From: Kineococcus terrestris
GTDB lineage: Bacteria; Actinomycetota; Actinomycetes; Actinomycetales; Kineococcaceae
Length of the DNA: 64,000 bases
Assembly (NCBI RefSeq): GCF_041020765.1
Contig: NZ_JBEUEJ010000022.1
Strand: one strand, 5' to 3'
This document shows, piece after piece, positions 8,389 through 17,305 of the stretch. The stretch's first letter is position 1, and the number at the start of each line of letters is the position of its first letter. The notes below the pieces were generated by a model, which was not told the origin of the DNA, searched no databases, and saw nothing but the letters and a program-made list of their open reading frames with translations. Position numbers and translations under genes: made by a program.

Positions 8389-8901
8389 GTGGAGGGCCCG
8401 GTGGACGTGCAGGCGCGGGAGGGCGCGCGGGGCCGCGACGCGCTCGGCGCCGCCCTGCACGCCCGCGGGCTGCGCGTGACCCCCCAGCGCGAGCGCGTGC
8501 TCACCGCGGTCCGCGCCCTGGGGCACGCCACGGCCGAGGAGGTCTCCGCCCACCTCGGCGCGGTCCCCGGCGACGCGCCGGTCGACCCGTCCACCGTCTA
8601 CCGGGCGCTGGCCGTGCTGGAGGAGGTCGGGCTCGTGGCCCGCACCCAGCTCGACCGCCGCTCGCCGTCCTTCTCCGCGCTCGAGCACGGCGGCCACCTG
8701 CACCTGGTGTGCGACCGCTGCGGCGACGTGGGGGCGGCCCCCTCCGCGCTGGCCGGGCCGCTGGCGCGCGAGCTGGCCGCCCGCACCGGCTTCGCGCTCG
8801 ACACCCACCACCTCGCCCTGCGCGGCACCTGCCGCACCTGCCGCGCCGGACAGCGGGCCACCGGTCCCGCCCCGGCGCCCGAGCCCGTGGAGGTCCCGTG
8901 A
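8389..8901 (+). CDS. Fur-family metal-dependent transcriptional regulator
   Basis: The protein of about 170 aa has the Fur fold: a winged helix (GLRVTPQRERVLTAVRALGH, then PSTVYRALAVLEEVGLV) and a C-terminal dimerisation domain with HLHLVCDRCG and a second CRTCR pair, the four cysteines that normally hold a structural zinc. The regulated metal (Fe, Zn or other) cannot be told from sequence. The start is uncertain: GTG 8389 follows GGAGGAG by 9 nt, and GTG 8401 and 8407 follow GGAGGG. The stop overlaps the ygfZ GTG as GTGA. Confidence 0.88.
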   Translation: MEGPVDVQAREGARGRDALGAALHARGLRVTPQRERVLTAVRALGHATAEEVSAHLGAVPGDAPVDPSTVYRALAVLEEVGLVARTQLDRRSPSFSALEHGGHLHLVCDRCGDVGAAPSALAGPLARELAARTGFALDTHHLALRGTCRTCRAGQRATGPAPAPEPVEVP

Positions 8902-10016
8902 CCACCGCCACCCCCGGCGCCACCCCCGCCGCCACCTCCGCCGCTGCGCCCGCCGTCCCCGCGCCCGCCTCGCCGCTGCTCGCCGCGCCCGGCGCGGTCG
9001 CCGCCGAGGGCCTGGACGCCGGCGTCGCCTGGCACTACGGCGACCCCGTCGGCGAGCAGCGCGCCCTCGTGCGGGGCCAGGCCGTGGCCGACCTGTCGCA
9101 CCGCGGCGTCCTGCGCGTGGCCGGCCCCGACCGGCTCAGCTGGCTGCACAGCCTCACCACGCAGTCCCTGACGTCCCTGGCGCCCGGCGACAGCACCGAG
9201 AGCCTGCTGCTGAGCCCCACCGGCCGCGTCGAGCACGACCTGCACCTCGTCGACGACGGCGAGGCCGTCTGGATCACCACCGAGCCCGGCGCGCAGGTCG
9301 CGCTGGGCGCCTGGCTGGAGCGCATGCGCTTCACGCTGCGCGTCGAGGTCGCGGACGTCACCGCCGACTGGGCGGTGCTCGGCGAGCCCTCCCGCGAGAC
9401 GTCCGCGGACGGTCCCGGCCCCGTGTGGGTGGACCCGTGGCCCGGCGCCACGCCGCTGGCCGAGGGCGGCAGCGCCGACACCGCCAGCTACGCGGCCGTC
9501 GCCACCCTGGACCACCCCGGCCGCGACCGCGCCTGGCGCGAGGTCCTCGTCCCGCGCGCGGAGCTGACCGCCCGGGTCGCCGGCCGCCGCCTGGCGGGCA
9601 CCTGGGCGACCGAGGCGCTGCGCGTGGAGGCCTGGCGGCCGCGCTGGGGCCGCGAGACCGACGAGCGGACCATCCCGCACGAGCTGGACTGGCTGCGCAC
9701 CGCCGTGCACCTGCACAAGGGCTGCTACCGCGGCCAGGAGACCGTCGCGAAGGTCCACAACCTCGGCCGCCCCCCGCGCCGGCTGGTCCTGCTGCACCTG
9801 GACGGCTCCACCCACGACCTGCCCGCCCACGGCGACGACGTCGTCCTCGGCGACAAGCGCGTCGGCGCCGTCACGACGGCCGCGCGCCACCACGAGCTGG
9901 GGCCCGTGGCGCTCGCCGTGGTCAAGCGCTCGCTGCCCCTCGACGCGCAGCTGTCCGCGCTGACCCCCTCCGGCGGGCGCGTGGCGGCCGCGCAGGAGGT
10001 CGTCGTCGCCCCCTGA
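8898..10016 (+). CDS. ygfZ: YgfZ/GcvT-like tetrahydrofolate-binding Fe-S maintenance protein
   Basis: This 372-aa protein belongs to the YgfZ (IbaG/GcvT-fold) family that binds tetrahydrofolate and supports assembly or repair of Fe-S enzymes. The diagnostic motif KGCYRGQE is present, with the invariant Cys. The GcvT-like N-terminal region includes LSHRGVLRVAGPDRLSWLHS. It has a 30-40 aa Ala/Pro/Thr-rich N-terminal extension. The GTG at 8898 overlaps the Fur-family stop and has GGAGG 5 nt upstream. Coupling to a Fur regulator fits an iron or oxidative-stress role. Confidence 0.9.
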   Translation: MTTATPGATPAATSAAAPAVPAPASPLLAAPGAVAAEGLDAGVAWHYGDPVGEQRALVRGQAVADLSHRGVLRVAGPDRLSWLHSLTTQSLTSLAPGDSTESLLLSPTGRVEHDLHLVDDGEAVWITTEPGAQVALGAWLERMRFTLRVEVADVTADWAVLGEPSRETSADGPGPVWVDPWPGATPLAEGGSADTASYAAVATLDHPGRDRAWREVLVPRAELTARVAGRRLAGTWATEALRVEAWRPRWGRETDERTIPHELDWLRTAVHLHKGCYRGQETVAKVHNLGRPPRRLVLLHLDGSTHDLPAHGDDVVLGDKRVGAVTTAARHHELGPVALAVVKRSLPLDAQLSALTPSGGRVAAAQEVVVAP

Positions 10017-10134
10017 GCGCCCCCCCGGGGGACCGGTCGGTGCGTCAGGCTCGACGGACACGCTCGGTCGTGGTGGGATCGCTGCCAGCGACGACCGGGC
10101 CGTGCCCGGAGGACGACGACGGCAGGAGGCCGCG

Positions 10135-10725
10135 ATGGTCGAGCACAGCGGGTACCAGCAGGGCGGCCGCCGGGCCCTCGACCGGGTGCTGGCTCCCGAG
10201 TTCCTCGAAGGACTGGGCGAGCTGCCCCTCGACGATCTGCGCGCGCGGCGCGACCTCGCCGAGCAGGAGGAGGCGGACCTGTCCTACGCCCGGCGCCTGC
10301 TGCAGGGCCGCCTGGACCTGCTGCGCGCCGAGGGCGAGCGCCGCCAGGGCGTCGACGGCGCCGTCGACGTGCCCGCCGCCCGCTCCGACGCCGAGCTGGT
10401 CGCCGCCCTCACCGACGTCCTCGCCGACCCCCGCCGCAGCGACCACGGCATGGGCCGCTTCACCTCCGTGGAGCCCAGCCGCGTCGGCGAGCACCGCCGC
10501 CGCGCCGAGCTGGCCGTGGCCGACCCGCACCTGTCCGACCTCAGCGCGATGGACGACGAGCAGCTGGCCGGCGCGCGCGAGCGCCTGCTGGCCCTGGAGC
10601 ACGAGCTGTCCGGCGACCGGCACCGCGTGCAGGAGGTCATGGACGCCTGCACCGAGGAGGTCACCCGCCGCTACCGCGAGGGCCTGGTGTCCGTCGAGGA
10701 CGCGCTGCGCAGCTCCCGGCCCTGA
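10135..10725 (+). CDS. rsiG: RsiG-type c-di-GMP-binding anti-sigma factor
   Basis: In Streptomyces RsiG, bound to c-di-GMP, holds the sporulation/motility sigma factor WhiG inactive. The 196-aa protein is a predicted helical hairpin with both copies of the E(x3)S(x2)R(x3)Q(x3)D signature. The first is E46-S50-R53-Q57-D61 and the second E155-S159-R162-Q166-D170. Every motif residue matches in both helices, which is very unlikely by chance. AGGAGG precedes the ATG. No whiG/fliA gene lies in the window. The link to motile spores or flagellar sigma control is inferred from the family. Confidence 0.85.
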   Translation: MVEHSGYQQGGRRALDRVLAPEFLEGLGELPLDDLRARRDLAEQEEADLSYARRLLQGRLDLLRAEGERRQGVDGAVDVPAARSDAELVAALTDVLADPRRSDHGMGRFTSVEPSRVGEHRRRAELAVADPHLSDLSAMDDEQLAGARERLLALEHELSGDRHRVQEVMDACTEEVTRRYREGLVSVEDALRSSRP

Positions 10726-10807
10726 CGCGCGCGGCCGCGCTCGCCCGCGCGGGTGAGCGCCGCCGCGCCGGCGGAACGCGCGGCGCCCCCCGCTCGTAGG
10801 ACCCGGT

Positions 10808-11167
10808 GTGGTGACCAACCTCATCGGCAGCGTCCAGAGCGGCATCCTGCTCGTCATCAGCCTCGCGGCGTTCGGCCTGACGGTGTGGGCGCTCGTCGAC
10901 GCGCTGCGGCACAGCGCGGCCGCCTACACGGCCGCCGGCAAGCGCACCAAGACGTTCTGGGTGGCGGTCGTCGCCGTCGCCGCGGCCATCGCGTTCGTGT
11001 CCCTGCCGCTGTCCGTGGGCACGGCCGGCATGCCGGGGCTGCTCGGCATCGTCGCCGTCGTCGCCGCCGCGGTCTACCTGGCCGACGTGCGCCCCGCCGT
11101 GCGGCGGTTCGGCGGCCGGCGCGGGCCCGGCCCGGGGACGCGCTCGGGCCCCTACGGCCCCTGGTGA
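10808..11167 (+). CDS. DUF2516 family membrane protein
   Basis: The 119-aa protein has an N-terminal helix (LLVISLAAFGLTVWALVDAL), the RHSAAAYTAAGKRTKTFWVAV segment typical of actinobacterial DUF2516 proteins, and two further hydrophobic helices ending in a basic, Gly/Pro-rich tail. The function of the family is unknown. Two GTG codons (10808 and 10811) are adjacent and either could start it. Its last 16 nt overlap the 3' end of the convergent membrane-protein gene. Confidence 0.8.
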   Translation: MVTNLIGSVQSGILLVISLAAFGLTVWALVDALRHSAAAYTAAGKRTKTFWVAVVAVAAAIAFVSLPLSVGTAGMPGLLGIVAVVAAAVYLADVRPAVRRFGGRRGPGPGTRSGPYGPW

Positions 11168-11496
11168 CCGGCGGCCGCGCGCCCCGCAGGTGCTGCGCCG
11201 GCCGGACGCCGGCGGGAGCCGGCCCGCGCGGGGCGCAGCGCCCGCAGCAGGCAGCGCAGCAGCGTCACGGCCGCCAGCACGAGGGCGGCCACGGCCAGCA
11301 GGTCCGCCTCGGTGAACCCGCGACCGGGGGCCCACGTGTGCAGGACGCGGCCCTCCACGGGCCCGTTGACGCGCGTCCACACGGCCGCCAGCAGCCCCAG
11401 CAGCAGCCCGCCGTCCCAGCGCGGGCGCACCAGCGCGCCCACGGCGCACACCGCAAGCGCCAGCAGGACCAGCGGGACGACCACGGGCACGTGCAC
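11152..11496 (-). CDS. Small membrane protein, unknown function
   Basis: This 114-aa protein has three hydrophobic segments (VPLVLLALAVCAVGALV, GGLLLGLLAAVW and LLAVAALVLAAVTLLRCLL) and an Arg/Ala-rich C-terminus. The -10-like TACGAT (minus strand 11508-11503) sits 6 nt before the GTG, predicting a leaderless transcript. It is divergent from dtd. The family is not recognised. The frame is supported by the hydrophobic pattern and the promoter position. Confidence 0.6.
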   Translation of the reverse strand: MHVPVVVPLVLLALAVCAVGALVRPRWDGGLLLGLLAAVWTRVNGPVEGRVLHTWAPGRGFTEADLLAVAALVLAAVTLLRCLLRALRPARAGSRRRPAGAAPAGRAAAGHQGP

Positions 11497-11564
11497 CCGG
11501 CGATCGTACGGTCGTCACCGGCGCGTCCCGCCCCGTTCACCGGGCCGGCGGACCCCCGGAGCCG

Positions 11565-11993
11565 GTGGTGAGGGCCGTCGTGCAGCGCGTCGTCTCGGCG
11601 AGCGTGCGCGTCGACGGCGAGGTGGTCGGCGCCCTGGAGGGCCCCGGTCTGCTCGTCCTCGTCGGCGTCACCCACGACGACGGGCCCGCCCAGGTGGCGC
11701 AGCTGGCGCGCAAGGTGGCCGAGCTGCGCCTGCTGCGCGGGGAGCGCTCGGTGGCCGAGAGCGGCGCCGGCGTCCTCGTCGTCAGCCAGTTCACCCTCTA
11801 CGGCGACGCCCGCAGGGGGCGGCGCCCCACGTGGAGCGCCGCCGCGCCCGGCCCCGTCGCCGAACCCCTCGTCGAGGCCGTCGTGGCGGACCTGCGCGGG
11901 CGCGGGATCCCCGTGGCCACCGGCCGCTTCGGCGCCGACATGGCGGTCGAGTCCGTCAACGACGGGCCGGTGACGCTGCTCCTGGAGGTCTGA
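11565..11993 (+). CDS. dtd: D-aminoacyl-tRNA deacylase
   Basis: This enzyme removes D-amino acids (and glycine from tRNA-Ala) mis-attached to tRNA. At 142 aa it has the usual Dtd length. It starts MRAVVQRV-like (VRAVVQRVVSASVRVDGE) and carries both active-site motifs: SQFTLYG and the Gly-cis-Pro loop in SVNDGPVT. Tandem GTG codons at 11565/11568 make the exact start uncertain by one residue. Confidence 0.95.
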   Translation: MVRAVVQRVVSASVRVDGEVVGALEGPGLLVLVGVTHDDGPAQVAQLARKVAELRLLRGERSVAESGAGVLVVSQFTLYGDARRGRRPTWSAAAPGPVAEPLVEAVVADLRGRGIPVATGRFGADMAVESVNDGPVTLLLEV

Positions 11994-12013
11994 GGGTCCG
12001 GCCGGGCGCCCGT

Positions 12014-13033
12014 TCAGGTGCTCGCGCGCACGACGAGGTCGCGCGTGCCCGGGCCCACCGGCCCGGGGTCGCGCCCGGCCAGCAGGTCCAGCAGCAGGCG
12101 CGCCGAGACCGCCCCGTCGGCCACCACGTCGCGGCGCAGCGACGTGATCGCCGGGGTGGCCAGCCGGCACAGCAGCGAGTCGTCGCCCGCCACCACGGCC
12201 AGGTCGCCGGGCACCGAGACGCCCAGCGCCGCGCGCTCGGCCACCACGGTGGCCGCCATGACGTCGTTGTCGAACACCACCGCCGTGGGCGGGTGCTCGC
12301 GCGTGAGCAGGTCGCGGACGGCGGCCACCCCGCCCGCCCCGGAGTAGTCGGCGACCACGACCGGCTCGGCGCGCCCCACCAGCCGGGCGGTCACCCGCGC
12401 CCACGCCTCGTCGCGGCGGCGGGTGTGCGCGAACGAGGGCGGGCCGCTGACCCGGGCCAGGCGCCGGTGCCCGCGCGCCAGCAGGTGCTCCACGACGTCG
12501 GTGAAGGCCTGCCGGTGGTCCTCGGGGGCCGCGGCCACCTGCGGGCCGCGCACGTCGCCCGGCCCGCCGCGCAGCACGCACGGCACCCCCGTCTCGCGCA
12601 CCGCGGCCAGCCGCGGGTCGTCGACGAGCAGGTCGGTGAGCACCACGCCGTCCACGCGCCGCTCGGCCCACCAGGTGCGCAGCACCTCCACGGCCGTGTC
12701 CACGTCCGGCACGACCGTCAGCAGCAGCGACGTGCCCTCGGCCGCCAGGACGGCCTCCATCCCGGAGATGAACCGCATGTAGTACGGCTCCTCGCCCAGC
12801 AGGCGCACGTCGCGGGCCAGGGCCAGGCCGACGGCGTGGGCGCGGGCGTGCGAGAGGGAGCGCGCCGCCGCGCTGGGCCGCCAGCCCAGCTGCGCGGCCA
12901 CCGCCAGCACCCGCTCGCGGGTGGCGGCGGACACCCCCGGCCCGCCGTTGAGCGCGTAGGACACCGACGCCTTCGACACCCCCGCGGCCAGCGCGATGTC
13001 GCGGATCGTGGGACGGCGCACCGGTGCGCTCAC
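12014..13033 (-). CDS. LacI-family transcriptional regulator
   Basis: The 339-aa protein has an N-terminal LacI helix-turn-helix (TIRDIALAAGVSKASVSYALN) and a periplasmic-binding-protein-like effector domain, including VVFDNDVMAATVVAERAALGVSVPGDLAVVAGDD. The effector is probably a sugar but is not identifiable. The GTG start overlaps the upstream methyltransferase stop as GTGA. No matching palindrome was seen in its own leader. It is the only LacI-type regulator in the window, so it could act on the AGCGCT operators at 33.5, 50.3 and 52.2 kb, but that is inference. Confidence 0.9.
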   Translation of the reverse strand: MSAPVRRPTIRDIALAAGVSKASVSYALNGGPGVSAATRERVLAVAAQLGWRPSAAARSLSHARAHAVGLALARDVRLLGEEPYYMRFISGMEAVLAAEGTSLLLTVVPDVDTAVEVLRTWWAERRVDGVVLTDLLVDDPRLAAVRETGVPCVLRGGPGDVRGPQVAAAPEDHRQAFTDVVEHLLARGHRRLARVSGPPSFAHTRRRDEAWARVTARLVGRAEPVVVADYSGAGGVAAVRDLLTREHPPTAVVFDNDVMAATVVAERAALGVSVPGDLAVVAGDDSLLCRLATPAITSLRRDVVADGAVSARLLLDLLAGRDPGPVGPGTRDLVVRAST

Positions 13034-13851
13034 CGCACCGCCTCCCACGCCACCGTCAGCTCGCCCAGCCGCCAGCGCGCGGGGGAGTCCAGCACCGGCC
13101 AGCGCTGCGCCAGGTCCCGGCAGGTGGCGATCCAGCGCTGCCGGGCGCCGAAGGTCCCCAGCGGCGCCGCCCGCGCCCACGCCGCGTCCGCGTCGCGCAG
13201 CAGGTCGTGCACGCCCTCGCCGGGCACGTTGCGGTGGATGAGCGCCTTGGGCAGCCGCTCGGCGACGGCCGACGGCGCCGGCAGGCCCGCCAGCCGCACC
13301 GAGACGGTCAGCGAGACCGCACCCGCCTCGCGCTCCAGCGCCACCCACGCGGCGCGGCGGCCCAGCTCGTCGCACGTGCCGTCCACGACCAGCCCGCCCG
13401 GCGCCAGCCGCGAGCGCAGCAGCTCCCACGCCGCCGCGACCTGCGCCTCCGGGTACTGGCGCAGCACGTTGAAGGCCCGCACCAGGACCGGGTCACCGCC
13501 GCCGGGCACGGCCAGCTCGAAGCCGCCGCGGGCGAACTCGGGGGCGCCGCGCACGCCGGCCAGCGCGGTGCGGGCGGCCTCGACCCGCTCGGGGGCCACC
13601 TCCAGCCCGACGACCCGCACGTCCGGGCGCACCCCGCGCAGCCAGCGCTGCAGGTCCGTCACCGTCCACGGCCGCGCGCCGTAGCCGAGGTCGACGACCA
13701 GCGGGTCGGCCGCCGCGCGCAGCCGCCGGCCCTGCACCTGCGCCAGCCAGCGCTCCACGCGCCGCAGCCGGTCGGTGCCCGTCGTGCCGCGGGTGACGGT
13801 GCCCACCACCGCGGTGCGCGCGCCCGCCCGCGAGCCCGTGCCCGCGCTCAC
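13030..13851 (-). CDS. Class I SAM-dependent methyltransferase
   Basis: The product is 273 aa from the GTG at 13851. A Rossmann SAM-binding motif I (PLVVDLGYGARPWT) is followed about 25 residues later by the acidic motif II loop (VVGLEVAPERVEAA). A later ALVRAFNVLRQY-like segment and GGLVVDGTCDELG fit motifs IV-V. The substrate is unknown. It lies divergent from mshA and is coupled to the LacI gene. Longer upstream starts exist but add only Arg/Pro-rich sequence that runs into the mshA promoter. Confidence 0.75.
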   Translation of the reverse strand: MSAGTGSRAGARTAVVGTVTRGTTGTDRLRRVERWLAQVQGRRLRAAADPLVVDLGYGARPWTVTDLQRWLRGVRPDVRVVGLEVAPERVEAARTALAGVRGAPEFARGGFELAVPGGGDPVLVRAFNVLRQYPEAQVAAAWELLRSRLAPGGLVVDGTCDELGRRAAWVALEREAGAVSLTVSVRLAGLPAPSAVAERLPKALIHRNVPGEGVHDLLRDADAAWARAAPLGTFGARQRWIATCRDLAQRWPVLDSPARWRLGELTVAWEAVR

Positions 13852-13999
13852 CGGGGAGCCCCGCGGACCCCTGCGCGCGGGGCGGCGGGGGTGCTGGGTG
13901 GACACTCTTCGGCGGGCCGTGGGCCGCCGCCGCTGCGGCGGGACACCCGGCGACGGTACCCACCCGCGTCCGCGGGCGGGTCGCGGGACGGGAGGACGC

Positions 14000-15253
14000 G
14001 TGGGTCTGCGGCGGGTCGCGCTGGTGTCGGTGCACACCTCACCGCTCGAGCAGCCGGGCACCGGCGACGCCGGCGGCATGAACGTGTACGTGGTCGAGCT
14101 GGCCGCGCAGCTGGCCCGCCGGGGCGTGGAGGTCGAGGTGTTCACCCGCCGCACCTCCTCCGAGCAGCCGGCCGTCGTGGAGGCCGCGCCGGGCGTGCGG
14201 GTGCGCCACGTGGCCGCCGGGCCCTACGAGGGCCTGCGCAAGGAGGACCTGCCCGGGCAGCTGTGCGCCTTCACGGCCGGCGTGCTGCGCGCCGAGGCCC
14301 GGCACGCCGAGCACCACTACGACGTCGTGCACACCCACTACTGGCTGTCCGGCCAGGTGGGCTGGCTGGTCGCCGACCGCTGGGACGTGCCGCTGGTGCA
14401 CTCGATGCACACGATGGCCCGGGTCAAGAACGCCCACCTCGCCGAGGGGGACACCCCCGAGCCGGAGGGCCGGGTCATCGGCGAGCAGCAGGTCGTCGAC
14501 GCCGCCGACCGCCTGGTCGCCAACACCGACGGCGAGCGCGAGGACCTGCTGGGCCTGTACGGCGCCGACCCGGGCCGCGTCGACGTCGTCGCCCCCGGCG
14601 TGGACCTGGCGACCTTCGCCCCCGCCGACGGGCGCGCCGCCGCCCGCGCACGCCTGGGCCTGCCCGCCGACGCCGAGGTGCTGCTGTTCGTCGGGCGCAT
14701 CCAGCCGCTGAAGGCCCCGGACCTGCTGGTGCGCGCGGCCGCGGAACTGCTGCGCGCCCAGCCGCGCCGGCGCGAGCGGCTGCGCGTCCTCGTCCTGGGC
14801 GGTCCCAGCGGCAGCGGCACCCGCACCCCCCGCGCGCTGCAGGACCTCGTCGACTCCCTCGGCCTGCAGGACGTGGTGCAGGTGCGCCCGCCGGTCGGGC
14901 GCGCGGAGCTGGCCGACCACTACCGCGCCGCCGACCTGGTGGCCGTGCCCTCCTACAACGAGACGTTCGGGTTGGTGGCGCTGGAGGCGCAGGCCTGCGC
15001 GACGCCCGTGGTGGCGGCCGCGGTGGGCGGGCTGCCCACGGCGGTGGAGGACGGGCGCAGCGGCCTGCTCGTCGACGGGCACGAGCCCGCCCGCTGGGCC
15101 GCCGCGCTCGGCGGGCTGCTGGACGACCCGACCCGGCGCGCGCTGCTGGCCGCCCGCGGCGTCGAGCGCGCCGCCGGCTTCGGCTGGGACGCCACCGCCG
15201 CGGCGACGCTGGAGGTGTACGCGCGGGCCGCCGCCGGCCGCCGCCAGCCCTGA
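14000..15253 (+). CDS. mshA: D-inositol-3-phosphate N-acetylglucosaminyltransferase (mycothiol step 1)
   Basis: MshA joins UDP-GlcNAc to inositol-3-phosphate, the first committed step of mycothiol synthesis. The 417-aa protein is a GT-B (GT4) enzyme with MshA hallmarks: VHTSPLEQPGTGDAGGMNVY near the N-terminus, VVHTHYWLSGQ, VGRIQPLKAPDLL, and the C-terminal ETFGLVALEAQA nucleotide-sugar motif. GTG 14000 follows GGAGG. Gene order mshA-gpmA-(phoU)-senX3-regX3 matches the mycobacterial Rv0486-Rv0491 neighbourhood. Confidence 0.94.
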   Translation: MGLRRVALVSVHTSPLEQPGTGDAGGMNVYVVELAAQLARRGVEVEVFTRRTSSEQPAVVEAAPGVRVRHVAAGPYEGLRKEDLPGQLCAFTAGVLRAEARHAEHHYDVVHTHYWLSGQVGWLVADRWDVPLVHSMHTMARVKNAHLAEGDTPEPEGRVIGEQQVVDAADRLVANTDGEREDLLGLYGADPGRVDVVAPGVDLATFAPADGRAAARARLGLPADAEVLLFVGRIQPLKAPDLLVRAAAELLRAQPRRRERLRVLVLGGPSGSGTRTPRALQDLVDSLGLQDVVQVRPPVGRAELADHYRAADLVAVPSYNETFGLVALEAQACATPVVAAAVGGLPTAVEDGRSGLLVDGHEPARWAAALGGLLDDPTRRALLAARGVERAAGFGWDATAAATLEVYARAAAGRRQP

Positions 15254-15256
15254 GGC

Positions 15257-15299
15257 CCCGGCGCCACCCGTCCGGGTGGACGGGTCCGGTGCGCGGGGC
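15257..15299 (+). terminator. Hairpin after mshA
   Basis: ACCCGTCC (15266-15273), loop GGGT, GGACGGGT (15278-15285) is a perfect 8-bp stem. It is extended outward by partly paired CCCCGGCGCC / GGTGCGCGGGG arms. It lies between the mshA stop and the leaderless gpmA promoter. There is no T-tract, as is usual in GC-rich actinobacteria. Confidence 0.5.
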
Positions 15300-15332
15300 A
15301 ACCGCCCGGGGCCCGGCCGCTAGGGTCGGGGC

Positions 15333-16088
15333 ATGACCGACGCTCCGCACACGCTCGTCCTGCTCCGCCACGGCGAGAGCGAGTGGAACGCCTTGAACCT
15401 GTTCACCGGCTGGGTCGACGTCGCGCTCTCGGAGAAGGGCCGCGCCGAGGCCGTCCGCGGCGGGCGGCTGATGGTCGAGGCCGGCGTCCTGCCGGACGTC
15501 GTGCACACCTCGGTGCTGCGCCGCGCGATCACCACGGCGCACCTGGCCCTCGACGCCGCCGACCGGCACTGGATCGACGTGCGCCGCTCGTGGCGGCTCA
15601 ACGAGCGCCACTACGGCGCCCTGCAGGGCAAGGACAAGAAGCAGACGCTCGCCGAGTTCGGCGAGGAGCAGTTCATGCTCTGGCGCCGCTCCTACGACAC
15701 CCCGCCGCCGCAGATCGAGGCCGGCTCGGAGTTCTCCCAGGACGGCGACCCGCGCTACGCGGCGCTGGGCGCCGACGAGATGCCCCGCACCGAGTGCCTG
15801 GCCGACGTCGTGGCCCGGATGCTGCCGTACTGGGAGCAGTCGGTGGTGCCGGACCTGCGCGCCGGCCGGACGACCCTGCTGGCCGCGCACGGCAACTCCC
15901 TGCGCGCCCTGGTCAAGCACCTCGACGGCGTCTCCGACGAGGACATCGCCGGGCTGAACATCCCCACCGGCATCCCGCTGCTCTACCGCCTGGACGAGGA
16001 CCTGCGCCCGCTGGAGCCGGGCGGGCGCTACCTCGACCCCGAGGCGGCCGCCGCCGCCGTGGCCGCCGTGGCCAACCAGGGCCGCTGA
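15333..16088 (+). CDS. gpmA: 2,3-bisphosphoglycerate-dependent phosphoglycerate mutase
   Basis: This glycolytic enzyme interconverts 3- and 2-phosphoglycerate. At 251 aa it shows LLRHGESEWNALNLFTGWVD with the catalytic His, RRAITTA, WRLNERHYGALQGKDK, and the second-His motif AAHGNSLRALVKHLDG. A -10-like TAGGGT (15321-15326) lies 6 nt before the ATG, indicating a leaderless mRNA. Confidence 0.97.
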   Translation: MTDAPHTLVLLRHGESEWNALNLFTGWVDVALSEKGRAEAVRGGRLMVEAGVLPDVVHTSVLRRAITTAHLALDAADRHWIDVRRSWRLNERHYGALQGKDKKQTLAEFGEEQFMLWRRSYDTPPPQIEAGSEFSQDGDPRYAALGADEMPRTECLADVVARMLPYWEQSVVPDLRAGRTTLLAAHGNSLRALVKHLDGVSDEDIAGLNIPTGIPLLYRLDEDLRPLEPGGRYLDPEAAAAAVAAVANQGR

Positions 16089-16114
16089 CCGGTGCGGGCG
16101 AGGGGGGAGGCGCG

Positions 16115-17305
16115 GTGAGCGCGACGCAGGCGGCACCGTCCGCGGACCGGCCGGTGCGCGGGCCGGGCCCGCGGATCCTGGTCGTCGAGGGCGCGCTGCG
16201 CGACAACGGCGGGCTGCGGGTCAGCCACGACCTGGCCCGCCGCTGGCAGGCGGCCGGGGCGCGCGTGCGCGTCCTGGTGCTGGAGACGGTGGCGCCCACG
16301 GTCCCGCTGCTGCAGCCCGACCCGGGTCTGGACGTGCGCTTCGCCAGCCGCAAGGTGCGCCGCTTCCGCACCGCCGTCGTGCCCGTCGTCGTCGGCGCGC
16401 TGCGCCACGCGCGCCGCGCCGACGTCGTCGTCAGCGGCAGCGAGATCGGCTACAACCTCCTCGTCGGCTGGGCCGCCGCGCGGGTCACCCGCACGCCCTT
16501 CGTGGTGCTGGTGCAGAACTCCCTGCCGCGCGCCGTGGCCGACTGGACCCCGGCGGCCCTGCGACCGCTGCTGTCGGCCGTGCACCGCCGCGTCGACGCC
16601 GCGGTGTGCGTGTCCCCGGGCCTGGTGGAGGAGGTGCGCCGCACGGGCCTGCCCGCCGACCGCATCCACACCGCGGCCATCGGCATCGACGTGGAGGCGA
16701 CGCTGCAGCGCGTGCGCGACGCCGGCGGGCCGGTGCGCTCGGCGTCCGGGCGCACCCGCCTGGTGGCCGCGGGCCGCCTGGCGGAGCAGAAGGGCTTCGA
16801 CGTCCTGCTGGACGCCGTGGCCCGCGTGGTCGCCGCCGGCCGCGACGTCGAGCTCGTCCTGGTCGGCGCCGGGCCGCTGCGCGAGGTCCTGGCGCGGCAG
16901 GTGGCCGAGCTGGGCCTGGGCGAGCGCGTCGAGCTCGCCGGGCACGTGGCGGACCCGCAGCCGCTGCTGGCCGGGGCGGACCTGTTCGTGCTGTCCTCGC
17001 GCTACGAGGGCAACGGCAGCCTGGTGCTGCTGGAGGCGCTGGCGCACGGCGTGCCGGTCGTGGCGACCGACTGCCCGACGGGCCCGCGGTACGTCCTGCG
17101 CGACGGCGAGGTGGGCGACCTGGTCCCCGTCGAGGACCCGCAGGCGCTCGCCGACGCCGTGCTGCGCCACCTCGACGACCCGGAGCCGCTGCGCCGCAAG
17201 GCCCGGCTGGGCCCGGCCCGCGCCCGCGACTTCGACCAGGGGCCGGCCGCGGAGGAGGTCGCCCGGGTGCTGCGCTCGGTGCGCCGCCGCGGGCGCCGGG
17301 GCTGA
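16115..17305 (+). CDS. GT4-family glycosyltransferase
   Basis: The 396-aa GT-B enzyme has an N-terminal acceptor domain (LVVEGALRDNGGLRVSHDLARRW) and a C-terminal Glycos_transf_1 domain with VAAGRLAEQKGFDVLLDA, LVGAGPLREVL and the donor-binding SSRYEGNGSLVLLEALAHG. That motif has EGNGSLVLLE where GT4 enzymes have E-x7-E. The acceptor is unknown. GGGGGGAGG precedes the GTG. It follows gpmA by 26 bp, so the two may be co-transcribed. The stop lies within a 17-bp tandem duplication. Confidence 0.85.
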   Translation: MSATQAAPSADRPVRGPGPRILVVEGALRDNGGLRVSHDLARRWQAAGARVRVLVLETVAPTVPLLQPDPGLDVRFASRKVRRFRTAVVPVVVGALRHARRADVVVSGSEIGYNLLVGWAAARVTRTPFVVLVQNSLPRAVADWTPAALRPLLSAVHRRVDAAVCVSPGLVEEVRRTGLPADRIHTAAIGIDVEATLQRVRDAGGPVRSASGRTRLVAAGRLAEQKGFDVLLDAVARVVAAGRDVELVLVGAGPLREVLARQVAELGLGERVELAGHVADPQPLLAGADLFVLSSRYEGNGSLVLLEALAHGVPVVATDCPTGPRYVLRDGEVGDLVPVEDPQALADAVLRHLDDPEPLRRKARLGPARARDFDQGPAAEEVARVLRSVRRRGRRG

